NCBI GenBank assembly: GCA_963813555.1
Contig: CAWEZX010000006.1
Span: 62,001-126,000 of the forward strand
Direction: 5' to 3'
Length of the DNA stretch: 64,000 nt
Source: Roseiarcus sp963813555
GTDB lineage: Bacteria; Pseudomonadota; Alphaproteobacteria; Rhizobiales; Beijerinckiaceae
Shown here: piece by piece, positions 53,685-62,674 of the stretch
Layout: every line of letters begins with the position of its first letter
Numbering within the stretch: the first letter of the stretch is position 1
Program-made: the position numbers and the translations under genes
The notes under the pieces: generated by a model
What the model saw: the letters and a program-made list of their open reading frames with translations, nothing else
The model's database searches: none
Told to the model about the DNA's origin: nothing

Positions 53685-54346
53685 CGATCTGGCTCCTCGA
53701 GCGGACATCTCAGGCGTCAGCGGCGCCATTGAAGCAGCGAGAGGCAATGCGCCAGCGCCCGCGCCCGTTGTCAATCGCAATTCGGCGTCGCGCCGAGCGC
53801 ATCGGTTAGAGCGAGTCGCCTGGGATTGAGGCGGACGAAAGCGAACGGCTCGGACGACAATCGTTTGCAGAAAATCAGAAATCAGATTAAACTCGCCCGC
53901 GTGAACAATATTGCCCTTCCGCATGGCCTCGAGCGCGGGCGCCCGTTCCGGCGCTTCGAACGCCGCGGACAGAAGCCTATGAAAAAATTTTCCCCCGCTT
54001 CATGCCGCGCAACCCATTGATAAATCTCGATTCGGACGAGAAATCCAAGGAAATCCAAGGAAATCCAACCCTCATAATCGGGGGTCTTCGCAGCGAAACG
54101 GCGACCAGCCAAGAAAACCCAAACGGACCGACCCGGACGGAACGTCGCGGCCGCCGCCGAGAAGGAGCCAAACCCACTCCATCCAAATGCAAAGCGCCCT
54201 AGCGTCCGTTTTAATCGTTTTATCCGGGTCGCTTCCATATCTTGTTAGGTATAGTCTCCACAAGTAAAGGTTAATCTTAAGATGTTCTTTGCCAGACCGA
54301 CAATTTGTGGCATACACTGTTGATGGCTCTTAAAAGGAGCAAAGTG
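53685..54346. other. Intergenic region with a short tandem repeat
   Basis: About 660 bases with no convincing gene. A 10-base unit, aaatccaagg, stands twice in tandem at 54041-54060 and is followed by the variant aaatccaacc. The last 150 bases are AT-rich and probably hold the promoter of the small membrane-protein gene at 54347. Confidence 0.4.
54041..54070. repeat. Ten-base tandem repeat
   Basis: Two exact copies of aaatccaagg are followed by aaatccaacc. It may be a slippage product or a repeated protein-binding site. It is not near a start codon. Confidence 0.5.
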
Positions 54347-54580
54347 ATGTATGGATTGGATCAGATCGGCTCAACTCTCGGCGACTTCGTCGACGCCGTG
54401 CTTCATCCCTCGGTCGCCAACCTCCCCGCGGGGTTTCTCACCCTCGTCTTCGTGGTTCTGATGATTGCCGCGATGCCGGAGGGCGCGCGACAGAAGGTGC
54501 GATTGGGCAGCCTGGCGGCTGTCGGATTGATCGTCAGTCTTTCCCTGACTTGGCCGGTGACCTCGGCAATCCTGCGCTAA
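54347..54580 (+). CDS. Small hydrophobic protein
   Basis: A 77-residue protein, MYGLDQIGSTLGDFVDAVLH, then a hydrophobic FLTLVFVVLMIAAMPEGARQ and a second segment AAVGLIVSLSLTWPV. Two membrane helices are likely. A good ribosome site (aaaaggagc) precedes the ATG. No family is recognised. The AT-rich upstream region and clear start suggest a real gene. Confidence 0.55.
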   Translation: MYGLDQIGSTLGDFVDAVLHPSVANLPAGFLTLVFVVLMIAAMPEGARQKVRLGSLAAVGLIVSLSLTWPVTSAILR

Positions 54581-54642
54581 CCGAACCACAGCTTCGACTA
54601 TCCGACCGCCTACGGGCGGTCGTTTTCTATTGCGAATGGCTG

Positions 54643-54903
54643 TCAGAACTGTTTGCGCCGTCCGCTCAATATTGCTGGCGAAGTCGAGGCGCGGCGGGGC
54701 CGACGCAGCGGAACTCCGAGCCGGCGAAGAATGGCGTCGCTCTTGGCCGAGGGACCAGGCGTTCCGGTCAGATTGGCTCTGAGCGTGGCCATGTCCCCGC
54801 AAGCCGAATAAGGGAGATCCACGTCAGCGACGGAAGCCGTCGGCTGAGCGGCGGCGGAACCGAGAAGGCAGAGCAGGGCAATCGCCGCACGGACAATGCG
54901 CAT
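54643..54903 (-). CDS. Small secreted hypothetical protein
   Basis: An 86-residue frame with a strong signal peptide (MRIVRAAIALLCLLGSAAAQP) and a short mature part, DVDLPYSACGDMATLRANLTG, then a basic tail. The signal peptide is convincing, the rest is not recognisable. The downstream end runs into low-complexity basic residues, so the true end could differ through a frameshift. Confidence 0.45.
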   Translation of the reverse strand: MRIVRAAIALLCLLGSAAAQPTASVADVDLPYSACGDMATLRANLTGTPGPSAKSDAILRRLGVPLRRPRRASTSPAILSGRRKQF

Positions 54904-55116
54904 CGTAGGGCTCCCGAATTCTTCCTGCGCCTGTCGCCCGAGCGATGACGTATGGGCATCTGCTGGTGACAAACGCGTTTGATCGATCCAGTTCTAGGTC
55001 AGGAGGCTTGATCGAGCCTGACGCGGCGATCCAGGAACCGAGGGGGGCCCTACGGCCCCAGGATCGCTTCTCTTGCGCTCGCGATCACGGCGTCGGGGCG
55101 CTCTGCGGTCCGACGG

Positions 55117-55926
55117 TCACAACAGGAAAGCGAGCGCCAACTCGCACGCCTGCTCCGTCTTGAGCGCGAGAAGCCCATCGGCGCGGGTTCGGCCAAGATT
55201 GACCGCCGCCACGGGTTTTCCGAGGGCCGCCGCCCGTTGGACGAAGCGGAAGCCCGAATAGACCATCAGCGAGGAGCCGACAATCAGCATGGCGTCGGCT
55301 TCATCCAAATGGCGGCCGGCCGCATCGACCCGGTCGCGCGGGACGTTCTCACCGAAAAACACGACGTCGGGCTTGAGCACGCCGCCGCAGCGCGGGCACG
55401 ATGCGGTGACAAAGGACGAGAAGTCGGCTCGTTCGAGGTCCGCGTCTCCGTCTGGCGCTTCGGTTGCGTCAAGATCGAGCCAGTCGGCGTTCAACCGGCT
55501 GAGTTCGTCCTGCAGCTCATCGCGCGGCGACCTGCGCTCGCAATCCATGCACCGGACGAGATCGATCCGCCCATGCAGGTCGATCACCTGCGCACTGCCA
55601 GCGGCTTGATGCAGGCGGTCGACATTCTGGGTGAGAAGCAGCTCAATTTTACCGACCGTCTCGAGCCGGGCCAAAGCGCGATGCGCGTCGTTGGGGCGAG
55701 CCTGACGAATGCGTCGCCAGCCGATGAGGCTGCGCGCCCAGTAGCGGCGGCGGGTCTTTTCATCACCCATGAAGGCTTGGAAGGTCACCGGCTGCGCACG
55801 TTTCCATTGGCCCTCGGCGTCGCGATAATCCGGAATCCCTGAAGGCGCGCTGCAGCCCGCGCCGGTCAAGACGAAGAGACGTCGATGCCGGTCGACGAAC
55901 TCCTGGAGGCTGCCGCACTCGCTCAT
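55117..55926 (-). CDS. Sir2-family NAD-dependent protein deacetylase
   Basis: A 269-residue sirtuin. N-terminal VLTGAGCSAPSGIPDYRD binds NAD, LLTQNVDRLHQAAGS is the substrate loop, VIDLHGRID carries the catalytic histidine, and CMDC with CPRCGG bind zinc. LIVGSSLMVYSGFRFV is the last NAD contact. It deacetylates or deacylates lysines in the cytosol. It is somewhat divergent (class II-like). The start at 55926 (MSECGSLQEF) was chosen over 56022 because the family begins there. Confidence 0.87.
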   Translation of the reverse strand: MSECGSLQEFVDRHRRLFVLTGAGCSAPSGIPDYRDAEGQWKRAQPVTFQAFMGDEKTRRRYWARSLIGWRRIRQARPNDAHRALARLETVGKIELLLTQNVDRLHQAAGSAQVIDLHGRIDLVRCMDCERRSPRDELQDELSRLNADWLDLDATEAPDGDADLERADFSSFVTASCPRCGGVLKPDVVFFGENVPRDRVDAAGRHLDEADAMLIVGSSLMVYSGFRFVQRAAALGKPVAAVNLGRTRADGLLALKTEQACELALAFLL

Positions 55927-56117
55927 GACGCTAATGTAGCGCCGTAAGGTCAAACTCGCCATTAGCCATTCCACAGCGTCGGCGCTCGCGCTCGCGCTCC
56001 CAAGTTTCGTTCCCACCATCATGACGAGGCGCGCCAGTCAGCGCCGACATGGACACGGGTTGCACATATGGGTACGCTTGGCGAAAAAAGTCGGCGCCGC
56101 GTCCCCGACGCGGGGGC

Positions 56118-56139
56118 GAGCGGGAGGAGAGCGGGAGGA
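56118..56139 (+). repeat. Tandem repeat carrying duplicated ribosome binding sites before dctP
   Basis: gagcgggagga is repeated at 56118-56128 and 56129-56139, and the third partial copy runs into the ATG at 56147. Each copy holds GGGAGG, so the second sits eight bases from the start and the first is a spare. Confidence 0.6.
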
Positions 56140-56146
56140 GAGCGGG

Positions 56147-57148
56147 ATGGGCCGATGGCGGTTGCGCGCGGCAGTCATCGCAGTTGCGATAAGCCTTCTT
56201 GCCGGGGTGGCGGCGCGGGCGGATCAGACGCGCCACTTTAGTTTCGCCTATGACCAGCCGCATTCGACCGGCTACGGCATCGCGGCGGACCTCTTCAATA
56301 GCAAGCTCATGGAGATGAGCCACGGGTCGATGACGATCGACCAGTTTCCTGGCGCGCAACTGGGACAGGAGCCCCAGATGCTGCAAAAGATCCGCACCGG
56401 CGACATCGATTTCATGATCAGCTCGACCGCCAATGCGGCGACCGTCGCGCCGGAATCCGGCGTGCTGTCGATCCATTATCTCTTCCGGTCGGAAGACCAG
56501 TTGATCAAGGCGATCGCCGACCCCCGGGTGATCGCGGCGGTGCGGGAGATGTTCGACGCGTCCGTCAAGGATGGGCATGTGCTCGCGCTCGCCACGCTCG
56601 GCCTTCGCGATCTCTACGGCAAGCGGCCGGTGACCTCGGTTGGCGACCTCAAGGGCTACAAGGTTCGGGTCCAGGCGACCCCGACCGAGGACACGCTGTT
56701 CCCCGCCTATGGCGCGCAGACCGTCCACATGCCGTTCGGCAGCGTCTACACGTCGCTGCAGACCGGCGTCGTCGACTTCGCCGAGAATGGCGTCAACGTT
56801 TACGACAGCAACAAGCACTATGAAGTGGCGCCGGTGCTGTCGATGACCGAGCATGAGGCCAACAACAGCGTCATTTGGGTGAGCGACAAGCTGTGGTCGT
56901 CGCTGACAGATGAACAGAAGGGCTGGGTGCAGGCGGCGGCGACCGAGGTCGGCTCGAAGCAGCCGGCGCAGGCGATTGCGCTCGAACACAAGTCGCTCGC
57001 CAAGCTGCAAAAACTCGGCGTCAAGGTGGTCACCGGCGTCGACAAGGCGAGCTTCATCAAAATCGCCGAACCGCTGCAGGATAAGCTCGCCAAAGGGCTC
57101 GGCCCGCACGCCGAAAAGATTCTACAAGTCTGCCGCTCGATCCAATAG
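56147..57148 (+). CDS. dctP: TRAP transporter substrate-binding protein
   Basis: A 333-residue DctP-type periplasmic protein. The signal peptide AVIAVAISLLAGVAARADQ is followed by HFSFAYDQPHSTGYG. The ligand region includes the TRAP motif GYKVRVQATPTE (the Arg that binds carboxylates) and FAENGVNVYDSNKHYE. It delivers an organic acid to the DctQM membrane unit. Operon partners follow at 57152 and 57693. The next gene downstream, on the other strand, is a lactonase-like amidohydrolase, so a carboxylate from aromatic or sugar breakdown is possible. Confidence 0.9.
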   Translation: MGRWRLRAAVIAVAISLLAGVAARADQTRHFSFAYDQPHSTGYGIAADLFNSKLMEMSHGSMTIDQFPGAQLGQEPQMLQKIRTGDIDFMISSTANAATVAPESGVLSIHYLFRSEDQLIKAIADPRVIAAVREMFDASVKDGHVLALATLGLRDLYGKRPVTSVGDLKGYKVRVQATPTEDTLFPAYGAQTVHMPFGSVYTSLQTGVVDFAENGVNVYDSNKHYEVAPVLSMTEHEANNSVIWVSDKLWSSLTDEQKGWVQAAATEVGSKQPAQAIALEHKSLAKLQKLGVKVVTGVDKASFIKIAEPLQDKLAKGLGPHAEKILQVCRSIQ

Positions 57149-57151
57149 CCG

Positions 57152-57688
57152 ATGGACGGGCACGCGGACTTCGTCCTCGCCGCCGATCGCCATCTGAAGT
57201 GGCGGGCGCTCGACCCGCTCGAGCGAATATTGATGCAGCTCTGCGGCGTGTGCCTGGTCGGCTTCACCACGACGACGTTGCTTGACGTCGTCGCGAGGAT
57301 CGCCGGCCATCCGCTGCTGTGGCCGCAGGAAGTGACGTCGGCCTTCTTCATCTACGGCGTCTTCATTGGCGCCTCGGTCGCGACGCGGCGCAACGATCAC
57401 CTGCAGCTTCTGGCCTTGACCGAGTCGATGGGCGGCGCCACGCGGCGGGCGTTCGAGGTCATAAATCGCGCCGTCGTCATGGGCGTCGGCCTGTTCTTCG
57501 TTGTTTACGGCTGGCAGAATTTCCTCACCGGCTTCGGCAGTTTTCGCATGCCGTCGATGCTGCCCATCGCCTACCTTTACGCGCCCATTCCGCTGTGCGG
57601 AGCGCTGGTCGCCCTCTTTAGCGTGGAGCAGATCGTCAACGGCTTGCGCCACGGCTTCGAGCCCCCGCCGTCCGGGCACGCCCCTTAA
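57152..57688 (+). CDS. dctQ: TRAP transporter small permease
   Basis: A 178-residue four-helix protein. VCLVGFTTTTLLDVVARIAGHPLLW and the cytoplasmic loop TRRNDHLQL are family features. It starts four bases after the dctP stop. It pairs with the large permease to couple uptake to a Na+ gradient. Confidence 0.88.
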   Translation: MDGHADFVLAADRHLKWRALDPLERILMQLCGVCLVGFTTTTLLDVVARIAGHPLLWPQEVTSAFFIYGVFIGASVATRRNDHLQLLALTESMGGATRRAFEVINRAVVMGVGLFFVVYGWQNFLTGFGSFRMPSMLPIAYLYAPIPLCGALVALFSVEQIVNGLRHGFEPPPSGHAP

Positions 57689-57692
57689 GCCG

Positions 57693-59030
57693 ATGGCGAA
57701 CAGCGCCATCCTTCTGATCATGACGGCGCTCTTTCTCACGCTCGGCTACCTTGGCGTGCCGGTGGCGTTTTCGCTGATGGCGGGGGTGATCGTCGGCACG
57801 ATGCTGACGCCGATTTCGCTGCAGTCGATCGTCGGGCAGGCGTTCAACGGCGTTGATTCGGAAGCCTTGATGGCGATCCCCTTCTTCCTCCTGGTGGGCG
57901 AACTGATGACGTCGGCGAATGTCGTCGTGCGCATTGCTGAATTGTCGCAGGCGCTGGTCGGCCACATTCGCGGCGGCCTCGCGCAAGTGACTACGGTCTT
58001 CAGCATGTTCTTCTCCGGCATGTCGGGCTCGTCGTCGGCTGACGTTGCGGTGTTGAGCCGTACGATGGCTCGTCCGATGGCGAAGGAAGGCTATTCGCCG
58101 GCTTTTGTCGCGGCGCTCATCGCCGCCGCCTCGACCATCGCCAATCTGGTGCCGCCGAGTATCATGGCGGTCGTCTATGGCGCGGTCGGCAACGTCTCGA
58201 TCGCCGGGCTGTTTCTCGCCGGCATTCTGCCCGGCCTGATGATCGGCGCCGGCCTCATGCTGTTCTGCTATTTTTTCGGACCAGTCGGTTTTCGCCGGCC
58301 GCGCTCCAGTTTCCCCAATCTCGTCGCGGCTGCGCGAGCGGCTGCGTTGCCGGGGCTGATCCCGGTGATCCTGCTCGGCGGCATCCTGACCGGCTGGTTC
58401 ACGCCGACAGAGGCCGGAGTCGTCGCCGTCGCCTACATTCTCATTGTCGTCATTCCGGCGCTCAATCCTGGCCATTTGAGATTGGTGTGGCGCGACTTCG
58501 TGCAAGCCGGATTGATCTATTCGCTGCCGTTGATCACCATCGCCGCGGCGTCCGCGTTCGGCTGGCTTTTGGCCTATCTGCGCGGCCCGATTGTCGTCTC
58601 GGCCTGGATCGGCGATATCGCGGGAGACGATCCGCGCGCCATTATGTTCCTTCTAGTGGCGGTGTTCACCGTCGTCGGCGACTTCATCGAACCGATCCCG
58701 GCGATCATCATCTTCATGCCGGTCGTGAATCAGCTCACTGACCAGGCGTCCATCAACAGCGTGCATATGGGCATCGTGCTCATCATCACGCTGGCCTTCG
58801 GCTTGATCACGCCGCCATACGGACTATCGCTCCTGATGGCGTCTAAGTTTGTCGGCGCCCGTTTCTCGGCAGCCTTGCGGGCATCGCTCCCGATCTACGT
58901 GATCTTCTTCGTGACGATCGCCTTCGCGATCTTTTTCCCGCAGGCGGTGCTTTGGCTACCCAAGACGTTGTTTCCGGAGTCGGTCGGCTGCTTCAAGGCG
59001 CCCGACGGCGGGCGATATATCTGTCCGTGA
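57693..59030 (+). CDS. dctM: TRAP transporter large permease
   Basis: A 445-residue DctM-type permease with 12 or so hydrophobic segments. MAIPFFLLVGELMTSA, MSGSSSADVAVLSRTMARPM, ASTIANLVPPSIMAVVYG and FTPTEAGVVAVAYI are the family motifs. It carries the organic acid with Na+. The ATG at 57693 lies four bases after the dctQ stop. It is convergent with the amidohydrolase at 59038. Confidence 0.9.
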   Translation: MANSAILLIMTALFLTLGYLGVPVAFSLMAGVIVGTMLTPISLQSIVGQAFNGVDSEALMAIPFFLLVGELMTSANVVVRIAELSQALVGHIRGGLAQVTTVFSMFFSGMSGSSSADVAVLSRTMARPMAKEGYSPAFVAALIAAASTIANLVPPSIMAVVYGAVGNVSIAGLFLAGILPGLMIGAGLMLFCYFFGPVGFRRPRSSFPNLVAAARAAALPGLIPVILLGGILTGWFTPTEAGVVAVAYILIVVIPALNPGHLRLVWRDFVQAGLIYSLPLITIAAASAFGWLLAYLRGPIVVSAWIGDIAGDDPRAIMFLLVAVFTVVGDFIEPIPAIIIFMPVVNQLTDQASINSVHMGIVLIITLAFGLITPPYGLSLLMASKFVGARFSAALRASLPIYVIFFVTIAFAIFFPQAVLWLPKTLFPESVGCFKAPDGGRYICP

Positions 59031-59037
59031 GCGCGCT

Positions 59038-59988
59038 CTAATCGAACCCGTACAGCGTCGCGGGGTTGTCAACTAGGATGCGGTTCCGGATCGCTTCGTC
59101 AGGCGCCCAATCGGCAAGAAGGTCGAACAGAACCGCATCGTCGGGCTTTGCGTCAGCCTTTTCGGTCGGGTGCGGCCAGTCGCTACCCCAGACCAGTCGC
59201 TCCGGCGCCGCCTTCACATAACCTCGGGCGACCTTACTGACATCGGCGTAAGCCGGCGGGCCGGTCCGAGTGTCCTGGTAGGCGCCGGAAAGCTTTACCC
59301 ACGTCCGGCCCTTGTCGAGGAATTTCAGCACCAATGCGAACGCCGGATGATCAACTCCCGCCGGCTGAGGAATGCGAGCCAGATGGTCGAAAACGATCGG
59401 GGAGGGCAGCCGCCGCAGAAGGTCCGCAGTCTCGACGATTTGACCGCCCAGCATATGGATTTGGACATGCCAGCCGAGATCGTTGACGCGCTTCGACAAT
59501 GGTTCGAGCATGTCGACGGTGGTGGCGCCGGACTGGACGAGATTGAAGCGTATGCCGCGAACGCCGAGATCGTTCAGTCGCTTGAGTTCGGTGTCGGTGA
59601 CGCTCGTATCGACCACCGCGACGCCGCGGGCGGTCGCGCCGAGCTTGGCCATCGCATCGAGGGTGCAGGAATTGTCCGTGCCGTAGGTCGACGGCGTGAC
59701 CACGACGTTGCGCGTCGTGCCGATCCGCTTCTGAAACAGGCGATAAGCGTCGACCGTCGCATCGGGCGGCCGGAGCTTGGCGTTGGGCGCGACCGGAAAG
59801 CGGCTGTCGTAAATGTGCATATGACAGTCGCAGGCGTTCGGCGGCGCCTTCAGCTTCGGCGGTTCCGTTCCCGACGACCAGGGTACGGCCTGCTGCGTCT
59901 GTCCCGTCGAAGCGTTGAACCCGCCTGCCACGATGACTGTCGCTCCCACTGCTTTGAGAAAGCCCCGGCGGGCTATGACGCCGCTCAT
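59038..59988 (-). CDS. Tat-exported amidohydrolase, 2-pyrone-4,6-dicarboxylate lactonase-like
   Basis: A 316-residue protein. A twin-arginine leader (IARRGFLKAVGATVIVAGGF) is followed by a TIM-barrel amidohydrolase_2 domain: NACDCHMHIYDSRFP (metal site), VVDTSVTDTELKRLNDLGVRGIRFN in pieces, VQIHMLGGQI, IVFDHLARIPQP and LVWGSDWPHP with the catalytic Asp. Similar cytosolic enzymes open pyrone lactones. The leader suggests a periplasmic role. It sits head-to-tail against the TRAP operon, so imported acids may be the product. Confidence 0.82.
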   Translation of the reverse strand: MSGVIARRGFLKAVGATVIVAGGFNASTGQTQQAVPWSSGTEPPKLKAPPNACDCHMHIYDSRFPVAPNAKLRPPDATVDAYRLFQKRIGTTRNVVVTPSTYGTDNSCTLDAMAKLGATARGVAVVDTSVTDTELKRLNDLGVRGIRFNLVQSGATTVDMLEPLSKRVNDLGWHVQIHMLGGQIVETADLLRRLPSPIVFDHLARIPQPAGVDHPAFALVLKFLDKGRTWVKLSGAYQDTRTGPPAYADVSKVARGYVKAAPERLVWGSDWPHPTEKADAKPDDAVLFDLLADWAPDEAIRNRILVDNPATLYGFD

Positions 59989-60036
59989 GCTTGTATCCTC
60001 CCTGTGCCTAAGCGGAAACCGGGCTGACCGGCCGGA

Positions 60037-60726
60037 TCAAGGTAAGTCAGTCCCGGAGCCTTTCAAAGTCGCGGGTGCGGTCGGGGCGCTGCGTGGCGCC
60101 ACCATCCGAGCGACGTCCGCCCGCAGCACAGGCAACAGCTCCGTCTCGAACCAGGGATTGCGCGTGAGCCACCCGTTGTTCCGCCAGGAGGGATGGGGCA
60201 TGGGCATGAGGCGCGGACGGTCGCCTGATCGATACACGTCGCGCCACCTGCCGACCGTGTCGCTCAGTCTTTTGCCGCCAGCCTTCGGACCAAGATGCCA
60301 CTTCTGGGCGTATTGTCCGACAAGAAGGATGAGTTCGAGATTGGGAAGAAGCGCGAATAGCTTCTGACGCCACAGTTCGGCGCACTCGCGACGCGGCGGC
60401 AAGTCGCCGCCCTTGGCGTCGAGGCCAGGGAAACAGAACCCCATCGCCGCGACCGCAACCGTCCCAGGATCGTAGAAGATGTCTTCGCCGATTCCGAGCC
60501 AGCTGCGCAGCCGGACGCCTGACGGATCAGTATACGGACGCCCCGAGGCGTGCACCCGCACACCCGGCGCCTGCCCCACGATACAGAGCCGTGCGGAGGT
60601 TGAGACTTGAAGGACCGGTCGCGGCTCGTGCGGCAGAGGCGCGCCATATCGCGGCGCGTCGCGACAGACGCGACAGGCCCGGATGTTTTCAGCCAGCGTG
60701 GCGAGTGAGGCGCAAGATGGGTCCAT
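60037..60726 (-). CDS. Uracil-DNA glycosylase family protein
   Basis: A 229-residue protein. It begins MDPSCASLATLAENIRAC with CRVC, then VGQAPGVRVHASGRPYTDPSGVRLRSWLGI in pieces, LLVGQYAQKWHLG and MPHPSWRNNGWL. The GQAPG and HPS motifs are those of UDG-superfamily proteins (family 4/5-like). It may remove damaged bases, but in this subgroup activity is not certain. The start is at 60726, 47 bases downstream of the Rieske/FAD gene on the same strand. Confidence 0.8.
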   Translation of the reverse strand: MDPSCASLATLAENIRACRVCRDAPRYGAPLPHEPRPVLQVSTSARLCIVGQAPGVRVHASGRPYTDPSGVRLRSWLGIGEDIFYDPGTVAVAAMGFCFPGLDAKGGDLPPRRECAELWRQKLFALLPNLELILLVGQYAQKWHLGPKAGGKRLSDTVGRWRDVYRSGDRPRLMPMPHPSWRNNGWLTRNPWFETELLPVLRADVARMVAPRSAPTAPATLKGSGTDLP

Positions 60727-60772
60727 GCACACCGGGTATCCGAGCCTCGGCGACCGATCAATCCGCAGCAAC

Positions 60773-62314
60773 TCAGCCGGCCGAACTCCCGCGCACCTCT
60801 CGCTCCAGGCTGACCTCCGCCTCGAGGCTCGCAAGATCGCGAAAGACCGAGGCGACCGCGAGCGTGCGTCCCGCCCGCCTGATGCGAACCAGCCCGTCCT
60901 TGTTGGCGATATCGCCTTCGACGGCGAGATCGTTCCAGCTCTCGGCATGGCCGACGTAGTTGATCGGCACGTCATAGTGCTGGCTCCAGAAGAACGGAAC
61001 CGCATCGAATGGCTTGCGGCGCCCCAGCATGTTGAGGGCTGCGGCCTGCCCCTGGCGTTCCGCCACGACCCAATGCTCGACGCGAATCGCCTGTCCCGTA
61101 AGGCGATCCGGCCAGCGCGCAATGTCGCCAGCCGCAAAGATTCCGGGCGAGCTCGTCTCGAGGAACGCGTCAACTGCGAGTCCCCGGTCAATTCTAAGGC
61201 CGGCCCCCTCAGCGAGGCTCAACCGGGGACGTACGCCGAGCCCGGCGATGATGAGGTCAGCGTCAAGCGCGCTCCCGTCGCTGAGCGTTACGCGCTTGCC
61301 CTCGATGCCGCTTGCCGTGTTGCGCAAATGAAAGACGACGCCATGCTGTTCGTGAAGCGCTTGCACCAGGCGGCTGAAGTCTGGACCGAGAATCTTCTCC
61401 ATCGGCCGGTCTTCCGGCGCGACGACCTGGACTTCGACATTGCGAGCGCGCAATGCGGCCGCGACTTCGAGGCCGATAAAGCTCGCCCCCAGAACGATTG
61501 CCGTGCGCGCCGTCTTCGCCTGTTCGATGATCGCACGGCAGTCGGCGAGCGAACGGAGCACGAGCACGTCCGAGGGCTTGGCGCCGGGGATGGACGGCGA
61601 GACCGGCTCGGCGCCGGTAGCGAGAAGGAGCCGGTCATAGGGAAGCTTGTCGCCGCTCGCGAGCGTGACTTCATGCGCTCGGACGTCGATTGCGGCGACG
61701 GTCGTATTCAGGCGCAGATCGATCGCATTGTCGGAATAGAAGCTCGGGTCGCGCAGCGGCAACCATTCCTCCGGCGCGCTGCCAGCGAGATAGTCTTTCG
61801 ACAAGTTTGGCCGGTCGACAGGCGGCAAGTCGTCTCTGCTGAGCATGACGAGATCGTCCTCGTATTTTTGCCGGCGCAACATCTCGGCCGCGGCGAACCC
61901 CGCCGCGCCCCCGCCAACGATCACGATCCTGTTCGGCTCATCGGGCCTGGGGCGGGGCCTTACTTTAGGCTGGGCGCGCTTCTCACGCACGACGATCTTG
62001 CCATTTCGCTGTTCGACCGACCACGTATCGACCGGACTAAACGCCGGCGCGTGCAACGCTTCTCCGGTGCGAAGATCGAAGCACGCGTGATGCCAAGGAC
62101 AGCGCACCGTGTCTTCGACGATAACCCCATCCGCCAGCGGGCCGCTATAGTGGGTGCAGTGAGCGCCGATGGCGAACACGTCCGGCCCGCGACGCACAAG
62201 CAGCACCGGCTCCTGTCCCACGTGGCCGACTAACTTGCCGCCGTCAGGCAGTTCAGCGAAAGTAATTCCTTGCGCCAGATCCGGACCGACTGGTCCGGCT
62301 TGATCCTCGGCCAT
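60773..62314 (-). CDS. Rieske and FAD/NAD(P)-dependent oxidoreductase (AIF-like)
   Basis: A 513-residue fusion. The N-terminal Rieske domain has CTHYSGPLADG and CPWHHACFD (2Fe-2S ligands CxH and CxxH). The FAD domain follows: IVIVGGGAAGFAAAEMLRR, the NAD-binding VLGASFIGLEVAAALR and GIFAAGDIARWPD. This layout is shared with apoptosis-inducing-factor-like and ferredoxin-reductase-type proteins. It may pass electrons from NADH to a ferredoxin-like partner. The UDG-family gene follows on the same strand. Confidence 0.9.
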   Translation of the reverse strand: MAEDQAGPVGPDLAQGITFAELPDGGKLVGHVGQEPVLLVRRGPDVFAIGAHCTHYSGPLADGVIVEDTVRCPWHHACFDLRTGEALHAPAFSPVDTWSVEQRNGKIVVREKRAQPKVRPRPRPDEPNRIVIVGGGAAGFAAAEMLRRQKYEDDLVMLSRDDLPPVDRPNLSKDYLAGSAPEEWLPLRDPSFYSDNAIDLRLNTTVAAIDVRAHEVTLASGDKLPYDRLLLATGAEPVSPSIPGAKPSDVLVLRSLADCRAIIEQAKTARTAIVLGASFIGLEVAAALRARNVEVQVVAPEDRPMEKILGPDFSRLVQALHEQHGVVFHLRNTASGIEGKRVTLSDGSALDADLIIAGLGVRPRLSLAEGAGLRIDRGLAVDAFLETSSPGIFAAGDIARWPDRLTGQAIRVEHWVVAERQGQAAALNMLGRRKPFDAVPFFWSQHYDVPINYVGHAESWNDLAVEGDIANKDGLVRIRRAGRTLAVASVFRDLASLEAEVSLEREVRGSSAG

Positions 62315-62674
62315 CGCTTCCTCCTGCCGCCATCCTTGGCCGCGTTGATCCCAATGGTCAAACCGCGCCGCGTGGCCGTCCGGGGAGCCTTGACGATTAA
62401 AGAGAGGGACGTCAGGCGGACCCGGCTCGACGATCCTTGAAGCGGATCTGCGGCCGCGACGTCACATGCGTCTCGTAGAACGCACAAGGCAATGCCTCTA
62501 TGTCGGTGTGGCTTTCTTAGCTTGATCCCGGCCCTTCAGCCATGTCATGCTGCCTTGACTACCGTAAAGCAATTTGCGGCTTCGGTCGGGGTGGCTTTGG
62601 GGCTATCGGATGAGTCGACCTGAGGTTCGGCTCGTCCGGAAACCTCGACGAGGAGTCAGACGGGCGGGGGCGCC
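62315..62674. other. Intergenic region before cyoA
   Basis: About 360 bases between the divergent Rieske/FAD reductase gene and cyoA. No gene seen. It should hold the promoters for both. I saw no clear palindrome. Confidence 0.35.
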
